NCBI GenBank assembly: GCA_945643635.1 | Contig: CALZFC010000248.1 | Location: 5,228,501 to 5,292,500, forward strand | DNA from: Allodiplogaster sudhausi | Lineage: Eukaryota; Nematoda; Chromadorea; Rhabditida; Diplogasteridae | Direction: 5' to 3' | DNA length: 64,000 nucleotides | Shown: piece after piece, positions 21,772-32,073 of the stretch | Layout of the letters: each line of letters opens with the position of its first letter | Position numbering within the stretch: the stretch's first letter is position 1 | Notes under the pieces: generated by a model | Seen by the model: only the letters and a program-made list of their open reading frames with translations | Databases searched by the model: none | What the model was told of the DNA's origin: nothing | Made by a program: the position numbers and the translations under genes

Positions 21772-24653
21772 GATGCTCGATTCAGGGATAGTCCAGAGTG
21801 CTTTAGTGCTAATGATCCTTCCCTGTCTGCCTCTCCTGATCCGTGCATATCATTTCCCTTTCCAGTATCCCCAATTATAGGAACAATTGCCTGCTATCAT
21901 GTTAATTTCCGATCAGTTGTTTCCAAGCTGGATATCTTAGACTTTCTCCTTTCCTCTCACTCTCCTGATATTCTTGCGATCTCCGAAACATGGGCTTCTC
22001 CGGAACGCTTACGCGACTCTTCACTTTCCTTTAATGGCCGCTATCAAGTATTTCGCTCTGATCGTCTCTCCCCGGCTCCTGGCGGAGGGGTTGCAATTTT
22101 GGTCGCCTCTTTGCTCCCCTCTCTCGTTCTATCTGCTCTCTCTTTTTCTCCCTACTGCCAACTGTTAGCAGTTCGCGTCTCGGCTTCTTACCCATCTAGA
22201 AAGGCTGTTACTTTTGTGGCAGTATATCGAAGTCCGACCTGCTCCTATGATTCTTTTGCTTCTTGTCTTGAACATATTGCCACCCTTTTTGCTGACTGCA
22301 GAGACAATTTTATACTCACTGGAGACTTTAATTGCCCTGAAATTGACTGGCGCGCCTCCTGTCTCTCCTCTCCTCTCCCTTCCGCTCATCACTCAGCCCA
22401 ACTTTTAGCTTTTTGTATGTCTGCCAACCTTCATCAACTTGTTAAGTCTCCCACACGCTTAAATCATACTCTTGACCTTGTTTTTACCAATGATCTCAAT
22501 CTAGTTGATACATGTAGGATCTTGCCTCCCCTTCCCTCTTTCGACCACTGTCTTGTGCACTTCGCCATCTCATTCCCAGCCATCAGAATCCCTACTGTTA
22601 CCATATCTAATTTTCGAAAAGCTAATTTCGAATATGCTTCTATTATTATCTCTTCTCTCAACTGGATTGACATCTTTGACGGTACATCTGATCCAGATCA
22701 GCTTTACGAGAAATTCCTTGAAATTATTCATGATGTCATTCGTGCTACCGTCCCTCTTCGAACTATCCGCCCAAAAACTATCCGATACCCCCTCGCGCTA
22801 TCAGATTACTTGATAAGTGCCGGAGGCATTATAGAAATGGCCCATCTCGTGGTTTGCTCCCTTATCTTACTTACTCTTCTAAACTTCGCCGCACCTTGCG
22901 AAAACATCAGCGCTCTCAAGAGGCAAAGGCTTCTTCCTCTCGTTCAACCCGTGTCTTCTTCAACTTTGTTAATGGGAAACTTAAAGGACAGCCATCTATC
23001 GGCGCTCTTAAAGAAAAATTATCCGGTCGTCATATCCTTGACGATGCGGAGAAAGCATCATGTTTCGCCAACATATTCCAAGCAACTTATTCGAACTGTC
23101 CTCCTCCTGCTGCTACCCACTTCCCTACTCGAACCAATCATCGGATTGATTTCATTGATTTCTCTCCTCTCTCTGTCTGCAACCAGCTACGCACTCTTCC
23201 CTCCCGTAACTCTTCTACCCCTGATAATGTGCCCTATGCTTTCCTTAAGGGGGTCTCAACTGCTATATCCGTCCCACTTGCTATTCTCTTTAATCGTTTT
23301 CTCCTTCACGGTGTATGCCCTGCACTCTGGAAAACAGCATTTGTGAAACCAATTTACAAAAGGCAGGGCGATATCAGTGACCCCACAAATTACCGGCCAA
23401 TTTCTCTCACTTCTGGCATATCAAAGACATTTGAACGAATTCTTTGCAAGCAGCTTTTCAACTACCTTGACCAACATAAACTTCTCTCTCCCTTCCAGCA
23501 TGGTTTCCGAATGTCTTGTGGCTCTGCCCTTCTTTCTTCGCTCGCCTCCTGGCACTCTGCGATTGATGCGTCTTCTTATGTTTCCGCGGTTTATATTGAC
23601 TACTCAAAAGCGTTTGATAGCATCCCCCTCGATCTTCTTACTTCTAAGCTAGCAGGTTATGGCATTGACGGGTCCCTATTACGCTGGCTTTCCTTCTTTC
23701 TAACCGGTAGATCTCAACGCGTCTGTATTAACAACCACTTTTCCGAAGAATACGTTTGATATCGTCTGGAGTCCCCCAAGGGAGTGCATGTGGTCCACTA
23801 ATGTTTCTTATCTATATCAACGACCTCCCGGATTGTCTGCCTATTGGCTCATATTGCACTCTTTACGCTGATGATGCTAAAATGTATACTGTTGCAGACA
23901 CCGCGCTCCTTCAACGATCTCTGGACTGTGTGGCTGAGTGGTCTGCAAGGTGGGGCCTCCGCATCAATCTCAAGAAGACCCTGTTCATGGCCATCGGCCC
24001 ATCTCACCCCCCTTTCCAGCCCACTCTCCAATCCCACCCAATTCCAATCACCTCCTCATATCGTGACCTTGGTATAATAATCAGTAACGATTTATCTTTC
24101 CAAATGCATATCGCTTCTATAACTAAAAGGGCAAATAACACGTGTTTTCATATCTTGCGTAATTTTAGATCACGTAATGTTTATTTTCTTTCAAGGCTCT
24201 TCGCTATATATGTCAGGCCTTTGCTCGAATTTTGTATGGAGGTCTGGTCCCCCCAGCAGATTTGCTTAATCAAGCAAATTGAGAATGTCCAGCGACGTTT
24301 TACTAGGCTTATATTTAAACGATGTAATATTACTGCACCCTATTCTTGCCGATTAGAATACCTTGGCTTAGAGCGTCTCTCCACTCGAAGAACGATTAAT
24401 GATCTCATGATTGCCATTAAGATTTTTAGAGGTACCTATGGCGTAGCCCCATCTGATATGTTCCTCATGTCATCCCGAATCTCTAGAGGCCATCGTCACA
24501 AACTTAAAAAGCATAGATTCCGTTCAACAATTTTTAACAACTTTTTTTGCAAATAGGATCGTTAATTTATGGAACACCTTACCCGATTGCATATTTGAAA
24601 TGTCACTTCCGATGGCCCGCAATCACATTAAGAACTTCTTAGCAAATATATAA
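21772..24653 (+). pseudogene. LINE ORF2: endonuclease and reverse transcriptase, with frameshifts
   Basis: Endonuclease domain (about 21880-22600): DILAISETWASPERL, GGGVAILVA, NFILTGDFNCPEIDW and the SFDHCLVHF motif. Reverse transcriptase: NYRPISLTSGISKTFERILC, VYIDYSKAFDSI, SSGVPQGSACGPLMF and the catalytic YADD at 23866-23877. C-terminal part: LEFCMEVWSPQQICL, ending FLANI. The frame shifts at a C5 run near 22790, near 23756 and at a T7 run near 24545, each by one base. There is no ATG near the ORF2 start, and the frame is continuous with ORF1 across one TAG. Three lesions suggest a dead or mis-sequenced copy. Confidence 0.8.
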
Positions 24654-25257
24654 GAACTCTATCACCCCCCCCCCAAATTGGCAACCAACGTTGCTAGCCT
24701 CTTATTGTCTGATTGTGATCTATTCTCTCTCGTTTTATGCTTATGTTCACACTATACTTTTCAATACAATGCAAGCCAGATAAACACATATATATATATA
24801 TATAGCAAGAGCAACGCCCCTAAGTCCCGCCCCTCGCCAGCTCTGCTCCCCCTTCAGCACCATACGGTCAATGCGATAAAACGCACGATGTAAGAATGTC
24901 ATAGTTCAAACATATATAAAATATGTTGAAATCGAACAGACTGAAATGATTTTTTAGCGATAGAAAAAGATAGGTAAACATTTACAAATATTACGTTGGG
25001 CCACCTGAAAATCACGATTAATAAGACTAAACTGACGGATCGCTAATGCTTTATTGCCTTCATAGCTATCCTTTCTTCCCGCGATTCGTGTTGCTGTTGG
25101 AACATTTAGAACATTATTCGCAACATTCCAGATAGTATCACAATATGATACGTTGCATTCATACATATCTTTGATTTCTTGTTACGATTTGAATTTTCTT
25201 TCTTGCTTAATTCGACAATTTCTATCCCGTTTGTATGTTAATATTCTACATAGTACT

Positions 25258-25692
25258 CAGTGGTGCAAAGTGGCCGGCCCGGCCCGTAGGGCCGGCCGGC
25301 CCAACTTTCCACTGCCCGGGGCCCAAAAAAAGTTAGGCCGGCCCGCAGGCCCGATTTAGCCCGATAAGCACACAATGTCGTCCAGTCAGGACGACTAGTG
25401 GCATTGTTATGTGCAAAACTTTCTTCATTTGTTCATTTTCCCCCTAAAAACTCTTTCTTCTATACATGAAAATGAATGTTCGTAACACGAGCATGAAAAA
25501 TTCTGAATTTCAAAACACATTGTAACTCGTCGGACTTTTTTCCCCAGAATTTTTGAAAATCGGGCTCAAACGGGCCCACGGGCCGGGCCCTAACCTCTAG
25601 GGTCCGGAAATGGATCGGGCCGGGCTGTCCGAGTCCTTGGGCCCTTTTGAGCCGGGCCGGCGGAAAAATTTTTGGGCCCGTTAGCACCACTG
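25258..25692. mobile_element. Non-autonomous hAT-like element, 435 bp, with 8-bp target duplication
   Basis: CAGTGGTGC at the left and GCACCACTG at the right are perfect terminal inverted repeats. They are flanked by the exact 8-base duplication ATAGTACT (25250-25257 and 25693-25700), the hAT hallmark. The subterminal regions are packed with GGCCGGCCC and GGGCCC motifs in both orientations. No ORF. It lies between the MSP and peptide genes of module 1. Confidence 0.85.
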
Positions 25693-25844
25693 ATAGTACT
25701 TTGCCCAATTGCGAAATAACATATTCTTTAAGGTCTTGCACATGAGCAATTTTTCCTTTCCCCTGCTTTTCCTTTCTCCCACTTCCTCGCCAGTTTCTTT
25801 GGCGTACCCGACAGCGCGCGGTCCTCTCTCTGTCGCTCTATCCG

Positions 25845-25912
25845 ATGTCGACTTTCTTCTTCTATGCGCTCTTTCCTTTCCTCTCGCTCTCTCTCCTCCT
25901 CCCGCTCTCTAA
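25845..25912 (+). pseudogene. Membrane micropeptide gene, disrupted copy (module 1)
   Basis: It starts MSTFFFYALFPFLSLSLLLP like the intact genes at 30616 and 34632, then is cut at CTCTCTAA by the inverted-arm element at 25913. The 3' remnant resumes after 27200 (AAGAGGCTACTGCC, matching 30915). The rest of exon 1 and exon 2 are gone. Confidence 0.75.
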
Positions 25913-26116
25913 CAAGGGAAACACCTAAGCATAAGTTGGCGGATTTTGATCGCACCCATCCAGATCGTAAGTCCAAGTCGAGAAATGATGATAACCATTT
26001 TCAATTTTAGCTAAATAGAACCAGGCGATTTTATATTGATTTTTAAAGTTTGCATAAAATCGCGGAATTTATTGGTTTGGCCATTGTCAATGTTTGGTTT
26101 AAGCAACAAAACATGG

Positions 26117-26190
26117 CTTGCGTGGCTGAGTGGGTTGCGCGCTCGCTTTGAGTTTTGTGTGTCACCGGTTCGAACCCCATTCGGTGCAAG
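26117..26190 (+). other. tRNA-like Pol III sequence in the left arm
   Basis: The A box TGGCTGAGTGG and the B box GGTTCGAACCC are spaced as in a tRNA. The ends CTTGCGT and GTGCAAG pair as a 7-bp acceptor stem with two wobbles. The T stem pairs poorly (ACCGG against CCCAT) and the anticodon stem is weak, so this is tRNA-derived rather than a working tRNA. Confidence 0.55.
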
Positions 26191-26302
26191 TGTTTTTCTC
26201 ACGGTTAATGCCATGCGCTAGCCTTCGAAGGTCTTCGTGATGCAACTCGACGCCTGTTTTAATACACAGAGTTAAAAAAAAATTTGTCGCTTTTCAATAC
26301 CT

Positions 26303-26823
26303 TGCTCCATCTTCTCCGTCACTTTATCCTTGAGCATTGAGGATAGCTGACGGAAACGATCGCGGACTCCCGCCTTCAATTCCCCTTCCTCCGCAAAGAC
26401 ACGTTCAAATTCTCGCAATTTTGTCAACGCATTCGTGTAATTAATCACAAGATTTAAATTAATTTTAAAGCGGATAGACGAATAAAACAAACTTGAATCT
26501 TGGAGACTCGTGTCCCAAGAAATGATACTTCTTCATCAGTGGGCGGTGGTTTTTCGGGTGGTAGATCGATTTCCTCAGCGGGATCCCAGTCGATCTCTTC
26601 TCCTTCCTCTTGCAAGAGAGGGGTCTCATTCACATCCAACAGAAGGGCGTTTTCTTCTGCGGCTTCGAGGATGAGTGAAAAAGACTGGGCAAGTTTATGG
26701 TCTTCTCGAGAGAATTCCGTCGATGTGTCAGAGACACCAAATCTATCGACCAGAAGACGAACAACCGCTTGTGGATTCGCAAACATGGCGAAGTGATCGA
26801 TTTGAAACACCCATTGCCCATAT
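26303..26823 (-). CDS. Cargo gene fragment between inverted arms (unrecognised)
   Basis: The first open segment reads FQIDHFAMFANPQAVVRLLV then DRFGVSDTSTEFSREDHKLA, followed by an acidic stretch, EEGEEIDWDPAEEIDLPPEK. The second, in another frame, reads NALTKLREFERVFAEEGELK and AGVRDRFRQLSSMLKDKVTE, ending at a donor GCAAG|GTATTG (26303). The two may be separate exons (possible donor CAA|GTTTGT near 26493; acceptor unclear) or one frameshifted gene. Neither has transposase motifs. It could be a captured host-gene fragment, since both ends stop just short of the arms. No family recognised. Confidence 0.45.
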
Positions 26824-26921
26824 AAATTTGGTTAAAAGAGTTTTAAGAGCACAAGCCACTTCTCGTATCGGAATAAATTTACATTTATGTACTTTGCCGA
26901 ATTTGAGAAATTAGCAAAACA

Positions 26922-26995
26922 CTTGCACCGAATGGGGTTCGAACCGGTGATACACAAAACTCAAAGCGAGCGCGCAACCCACTCAGCCACGCAAG
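26922..26995 (-). other. tRNA-like Pol III sequence in the right arm
   Basis: Inverted copy of the tRNA-like sequence at 26117-26190, read on the minus strand, with the same A box and B box (GGTTCGAACCC), one base different near the B box. The two face each other across the cargo gene. Confidence 0.55.
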
Positions 26996-27714
26996 CCATG
27001 TTTTGTTCCTTAAACCAAACATTGACAATGGCCAAACCAATAAATTCCGCGATTTTATGCAAACTTTAAAAATCAATATAAAATCGCCTGGTTCTATTTA
27101 GCTAAAATTGAAAATGGTTATCATCATTTCTCGACTTGGACTTACGATCTGGATAGGTGCGATCAAAATCCGCCAACTTATGCTTAGGTGTTTCCCTTGT
27201 AAGAAGAGGCTACTGCCATGTACCGCTCTTCTTTCGTTCTATGCCTTTTCTCGTCTCTGCTTCTCTCTCCCCTCTTCTTTTTCCCTTCTCTCTTGCACAA
27301 GAAAAATAAAAGAGAGAACTTAAAGAACAGTAATTGTCATTCACATTCGAAATGAGCCAACATTTCGTCGAATTGAACAGAGTGAGATATGAGTTCGTCT
27401 TGAAAGTCTCCTGCAAAATAATTGTCAGGCTTATATAAGTCAACAGTGTTAAAGCATCAATATCAAGAAAGAATGTTTCTACACTTAAATTTAATTTGTA
27501 CAACAGTTTACTTGCTCAGCAGATTACTCTAGTCTTCTGCTGATCTGTATCGGCGTATCCTATTCGGAATTTATCATAATAAATCTTTTAATTGAAAAAC
27601 TTCGTTCTTTTGCAAAATGTAGCAACCTCGATAAAATCGAAAACATCACCCGAAGCATTAACCTTGCCTTTTGCCATTTCATAATTTATAAAAAAAAAGT
27701 TCAAGTTCAAACTA

Positions 27715-27830
27715 AGTAGAAAGTCAGGTCGATGTGTTGGATTTCACCTTTTCAAGCTCATTTCCACTGCGATCAGCGGCTGAAGTAGGCTGGAGCTCCA
27801 ATCGAGACAATCTGCGCGCAATCAGGTTGA
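27715..27830 (+). promoter_or_regulatory. Conserved upstream block of MSP gene copy 2
   Basis: TTTCCACTGCGATCAGCGGC and, further on, CAATCTGCGCGCAATCAGGT are shared almost unchanged with 31725-31863 and, in split form, with 18185-18280 plus 18543-18595. The block lies about 320 bases before the start codon, while the sequence between block and gene is poorly conserved. Probably a promoter or transcript leader; the factor is unknown. Confidence 0.45.
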
Positions 27831-27882
27831 AGATATAATCTTCCTCTACGCCCTTCACTTCCCTCTTCTATCTATCCTTCTC

Positions 27883-27924
<42 letters not shown>

Positions 27925-28145
27925 CCCTCATCTCTATTTCTCTGCCCTCGCCCGCTCTTCCATGACAAAGCTTCCCTACACAAAAATAAATCAGAAAAAG
28001 TAGTAGTTCAATTTAATTAATTCAATTCAATCTGAATCGGGTCGACTTTGAGATTATGCATAGCAAAATAATATATATACATAGCGATTTTTGTTTACAG
28101 AAAGAGTAATAACAAAAGAAAACGTTAAAATTTGCAGGATTCGTC

Positions 28146-30034
28146 ATGGCGCTGATTACCCCGTCGTTCCTCTCTCCTTTTCTTCTCCATGCGGCCTCCG
28201 CTTTCTTCGTTCTCCTCGCTCTCGCTTTCTGCGCTGTTAGGAAGATATGGAAATGTTGAAATTACAGATCTTGAAGTGATTTCTTTTTTGACTTCAATAC
28301 TTGAACAGTAAAAATTTCAATATATTATTATATGCTGAAATTTTTATGGTATAAACAAAAAATGTAAAATATGAAAATGATGTAAATGCAAGAATTAATA
28401 TTCGAATAATCTTATCATTTCAGAAGAGGAAGAAGAAACTGTCCGTCGCCAAGGGGGTACAGCCCTCCAAGAATCCGGCCCCGCCCCCCAAGAATCCGGC
28501 TCCGCCCCCTTCGAATGCCGCCCTCGCAGCTGCCAAAGTGGCCGAAGTGAAGGAGGAGAAGAAGGAAAAGGCAAAAGAAGAAAAGAAGGAAGAGGCAAAA
28601 CAAGAGAAGAAGGAAGAAGAAAAAGAGGAGAAGAAGGAAGAGGCAAAAGAGGAGAAGAAAGATGAGGAAGAGAAAAAAGAGGAGGAGGAGAAGAAAGATG
28701 AGGGAAAGGAGGCAGAGAAGAAGGAAGACGAGGAGGATAGAAAGGATAAAGAAGAGAAGAAAGAAGCAGAGGGCGTTGAGGAGGGTGGGTAATTAAACTG
28801 TCACATCACAAGATACGTATAAAACTGTTTATAAAATATTGATTTAAATAATATTTTCAATATCGATTTTTTTATTATTCAGAATTGGCGGAGAAGAGCG
28901 CGAAGAGCGGAAAGACCGGCAGAAGCAAGAAAAGCGATAAAAACAAGCAGTCCAAGAAGGAGAAGGCATCGATGAAGGAGAAGGAGGGAGAAAAGGACAA
29001 GGAAAAAGGAGAGGATGGAGAGGCCAAGAAGGAGGGAGGCAACTCCAAAAAGGAAGGAGCCAAATCCAAGAAGGAGTCGAAGAAGGAGTCGAAGAAGGAG
29101 GGAGCCAAGTCGAAGAAGGAAGGAGGCAACTCCAAAAACGAAGGAGGCAAGTCGAAGAAGGAAGGAGGCAATTCCAAGAAGGAGTCGAAGAAGGAGGGAG
29201 CCAAGTCGAAGAAGGAAGCTGTCAAGTCCAAGAAGGAAGAAGCCAAATCCAAGAAGGAGATGCCTGCCACCCTGGTAAAATAGAATATCTATTATTTTTT
29301 AACAAGCAAATATAATTGGGCTAAAATATGAATGAAACCTTTTAACCCAAAAAAATTGCAAGGAGAAGAAGGAAGGCGATGGCGCAAAGCCAGCGGAGAA
29401 GCCGTTCGTGGCCGAGCCCAATGAGATCAAGTGGCCGAAGGAGAAGGCAATGCGGATCGTCAAGGTAAAAATAGATAATATAAATAAGAAAATAAATAAA
29501 CCTTCTCCACAAAATGCATATGTATTCATGGTTACAATTTATATTCATAAATTCCAAAAAAAAAACCATTCGCAGATCACGAACAATTCGCCGGGCCGTG
29601 TCGCAGTGAAGGTGAAGTGCTCGAATAACGCGGCCTACCAGGTCAACCCGGTCTTCTCCTTCATCCAGCCGGGCGCTGGAGGCGAGATTAAGGTCTGTGG
29701 TCATATCATTTTTAGAATTATATTATTAATTTTAACATTAAATTATTCAATGTGTCAATAGAGTCATCCTAATTCCACTTCTTCATTGAAGGTGGACCGC
29801 GTGCTGGAAACAATGAATGAGGACAAGATCGTCATTGTTTTCTACGAGGCGACTGATGCGGACAAGGTTTTTTTTAATTCATTTTCCACAGGAATTTTTT
29901 TATACTAATAATATATAACAACAAATTTAAAATTACTATCAATTTTTTTTCCGAACGCCAAGACGACCTGCGCTCGCCAGGGACCGGTCGGCAAGCAGAC
30001 CATCACTGTGCCCTTCTCCATCGACAAAGCATAA
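28146..30034 (+). CDS. Membrane-anchored MSP-domain protein, 402 residues (module 2)
   Basis: Seven exons keep phase: 28146-28235, 28424-28784, 28883-29274, 29363-29464, 29576-29692, 29792-29866, 29963-30034. Residues 1-30 (MALITPSFLSPFLLHAASAF and on) form one hydrophobic segment, a signal anchor or signal peptide, followed by KRKKK. A linker of about 280 residues is built of Lys/Glu-rich repeats (EEKKEEAK, then SKKEGAKSKKESKKE). The C-terminal ~85 residues are an MSP fold: ITNNSPGRVAVKVKCSNNAA, FSFIQPGAGGEIKVDRV, KIVIVFYEATDADK. MSP proteins act in nematode sperm as cytoskeletal or signalling proteins. Oddities are a GTTAGG first donor and a last acceptor mutated from CAG to CCG, so that the next AG (GCCAAG) must serve, removing three residues in frame. 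Confidence 0.8.
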
Positions 30035-30490
30035 GAAGAGCCACTCCCAAGAGCCCTGCCCCTCCCCAGCTTCTTCACCCCCTTCAGCACTATGGTGTCT
30101 ATGCGATAAAGAGCGCACCATGGAAGAATATTATGCTAAAAAGCATATAAAAATCAGTCGAAATCGCACATACCGCTTTAATTTTTTTAAGTGGTAGAAA
30201 AAGAAGAGGTAAAAATGTCGAAAAGGTAACAAATATTAATTTGGGACGTTGTGTGTTATAATATATTGGATTACTAAGACTAAATAAGCAGATTGATCAT
30301 AATTTCTTTCTTACCGCGATTCTCTTTGCCCTGGGATAATTCAAAACGTTATTCAGAACATTGCAGAAAGTGTTTAACAATTTGTGAATTTATTTATTTT
30401 ACTTATAGTTAGCACAATTTGGCTATTTTTCCTCTAAAATGAGCAGTTCAGTTTGTATGTAAATATCCTACAGAGTTATTGTTTCCGAAT

Positions 30491-30500
30491 GTGAATTCAC
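30491..30500 (+). promoter_or_regulatory. Palindrome GTGAATTCAC upstream of micropeptide gene 2
   Basis: A perfect 10-base palindrome followed by ACGTTCTT, 116 bases upstream of the ATG. The same site and spacing occur at 34518-34527 (105 bases upstream). The broken copy of module 1 has lost it. Candidate binding site only. Confidence 0.35.
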
Positions 30501-30615
30501 ACGTTCTTCAAGTTCTTGCACATGACTTGCTTTTCACTTCCCCCTGCTCCGACTTCCTCGTCATTTTCCTTGACTGCCCCGCCAGCGTTCGGTCCTCTCT
30601 CCGTCGCCCTTTCCG

Positions 30616-30890
30616 ATGTCTACTATCTTTCTCTCTGCGCTCTCTCCATTCCTCTCGCTCTCTCTCCTCCTCCCGCTCTCCTTCATCCTCGCGCTTGGAA
30701 TGTGCAGCAAGGAGAAAGAAGAGAAGAAGTTAGAGGATCATTATTGACAACAACGTGTTTATTTTGGTTAAAAAAAGTTTAAAATAAATTCATATGCTTG
30801 TATTCGCCGATCTAACTTTTATGAAATAATTAAAACAAACATCTTTTTTTCAGGAAAGGCGATAACAAACTTTATGAGAATGTCAACTAG
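30616..30890 (+). CDS. Single-pass membrane micropeptide, 49 residues (module 2)
   Basis: Two exons, 30616-30728 and 30854-30890, join in phase (AA|GTTAGAG donor, TTTTTCAG acceptor). The peptide starts MSTIFLSALSPFLSLSLLLP, continues LSFILALGM, then turns charged: CSKEKEEKKKGDNKLYENVN. If the intron is kept, the frame instead ends ...KKLEDHY. The copy at 34632 differs by conservative changes (Ile to Leu, Leu to Phe, Glu to Asp) and shares both splice sites, which argues for a real gene. It lies about 580 bases after the MSP gene on the same strand. Hydrophobic start plus basic tail resembles exon 1-2 of the MSP gene, so it may be a shortened derivative. Function unknown. Confidence 0.6.
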
Positions 30891-31724
30891 GGGCTGGCGA
30901 AGGGCCGCTACGAAGAAGCTACTGCCAAGTTCTGAAATGGCCGCTCTTCTTTCGTACAATGCCTTCTCGTCGTCTCTGCTTCTATCGCCCTCTTCTCCCT
31001 CACTTCTCTGCTCCCCTCTTCTCTCTCTCTCCCTCTTCGTTCTCCCTTCTCTCTAGCACAATAAAATCTTAGAGAACACTGTCATTGTCATTTACATTTA
31101 AAATGAATTAACATTTCGTCCAATTGAACAGAGTTCGTCTTGAAAGTCTGATGCAAAATAACTTTATAAGTGTTAAAGCATCGAAACTAAATACTGGTTG
31201 TAAGAAAAAGGAATGATTCCACATTTAAATTGAATTGAACAATGGTTTGCATTCGGTTCTTTAAAGAACTCTTTCGAATTTAAATATTAAATTAGCAATG
31301 AAATAAACAAATTTTACATTAACAAGAACCACCGAAAAACTGAAGACTATAACACTTTTGATAGGTCATGTTAATAGAGCCAATTTTTTCCTCCTATAGC
31401 TCATCCAACATACACAACAATGCAGAGAGAGGAATCGGCTACGATAATCTAGGAAATAATCTCTCTTTCTATCTAACTCTCTTTCTCTGGCTCTCTCTCT
31501 ATCGCTCTCTAAGATGTTTTAAAATTTAACTGGGAAAATAGGTAGCTTAGTACATCACGCCTATCAGGTTAATGTACAAAAATACATTCACTAACCTTGA
31601 AAAATCAAAAATATCATAAGTTTCGGATAAAAGCACATGTGCAAATCAAGGTCCAGAAATATCGCAATTACAGATCGGAAATGTCCTTTGTTTCAAGTGA
31701 TCGTTGAAGTTCAATGTTTCATAA

Positions 31725-31863
31725 CCGATAAAGTGCAATTTCAAAATAAGTGAGAGTTAAGTCGATATGTTGGATTTCGCTTTTTCTAGTTTATTTCCAC
31801 TGCGATCAGCGACCGAAGTCGGCCGGAACTCCAATCGACGCAATCTGCGCGCAATCAGGTTGA
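31725..31863 (+). promoter_or_regulatory. Conserved upstream block of MSP gene copy 3
   Basis: Counterpart of 27715-27830: TTTCCACTGCGATCAGCGAC and CAATCTGCGCGCAATCAGGT, about 210 bases before the start codon at 32074. Confidence 0.45.
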
Positions 31864-32073
31864 CTGACGGCTGCAAACCCCGATCGCCCTCTCTCTCTTC
31901 ATTTCTCTCTTCTATCTTCTCTCTTATCTCTCTCTGTCTATCTCTGCCATCTATGTCATAGCGTCACTATTTTTATTTTCTAAACTAACAAGAAAAATAG
32001 CTTAATGATTTCTAACATTTAGTTATAAAGACAATACAAATAAAGTAGAAGAAATAAATTTACAGGATTCGCC

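Larger units (their letters stand above)
20044..24802 (+). mobile_element. Non-LTR retrotransposon (CR1/jockey-like LINE), nearly full length
   Basis: Layout: 5' tandem repeats, ORF1, ORF2 (endonuclease then reverse transcriptase), and a TA-microsatellite 3' tail (24788-24802). Removing it restores ...GCATAGCAAGAGCAACGCC, which matches the sequence after the stop codon of the intact MSP gene (GCATAAGAAGAGCCACTCC). The target duplication is therefore TAGCA or one base longer. ORF2 carries single-base frameshifts, so this copy is probably inactive unless those are assembly errors. The superfamily is assigned from domain order and motifs only. Confidence 0.85.
25913..27199. mobile_element. 1.29-kb element with 280-bp inverted arms, tRNA-like arms and an internal gene
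   Basis: The arms are 25913-26192 and 26920-27199, nearly identical inverted repeats starting CAAGGGAAACACCTAAGCAT. TAA at both outer edges (25910-25912, 27200-27202) is a probable 3-bp target duplication, as in PIF/Harbinger elements; the superfamily is otherwise unsupported. Each arm carries a tRNA-like A box and B box. Between the arms is a minus-strand coding segment (26303-26823) that does not look like a transposase. The element interrupts the micropeptide gene of module 1. Confidence 0.8.
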
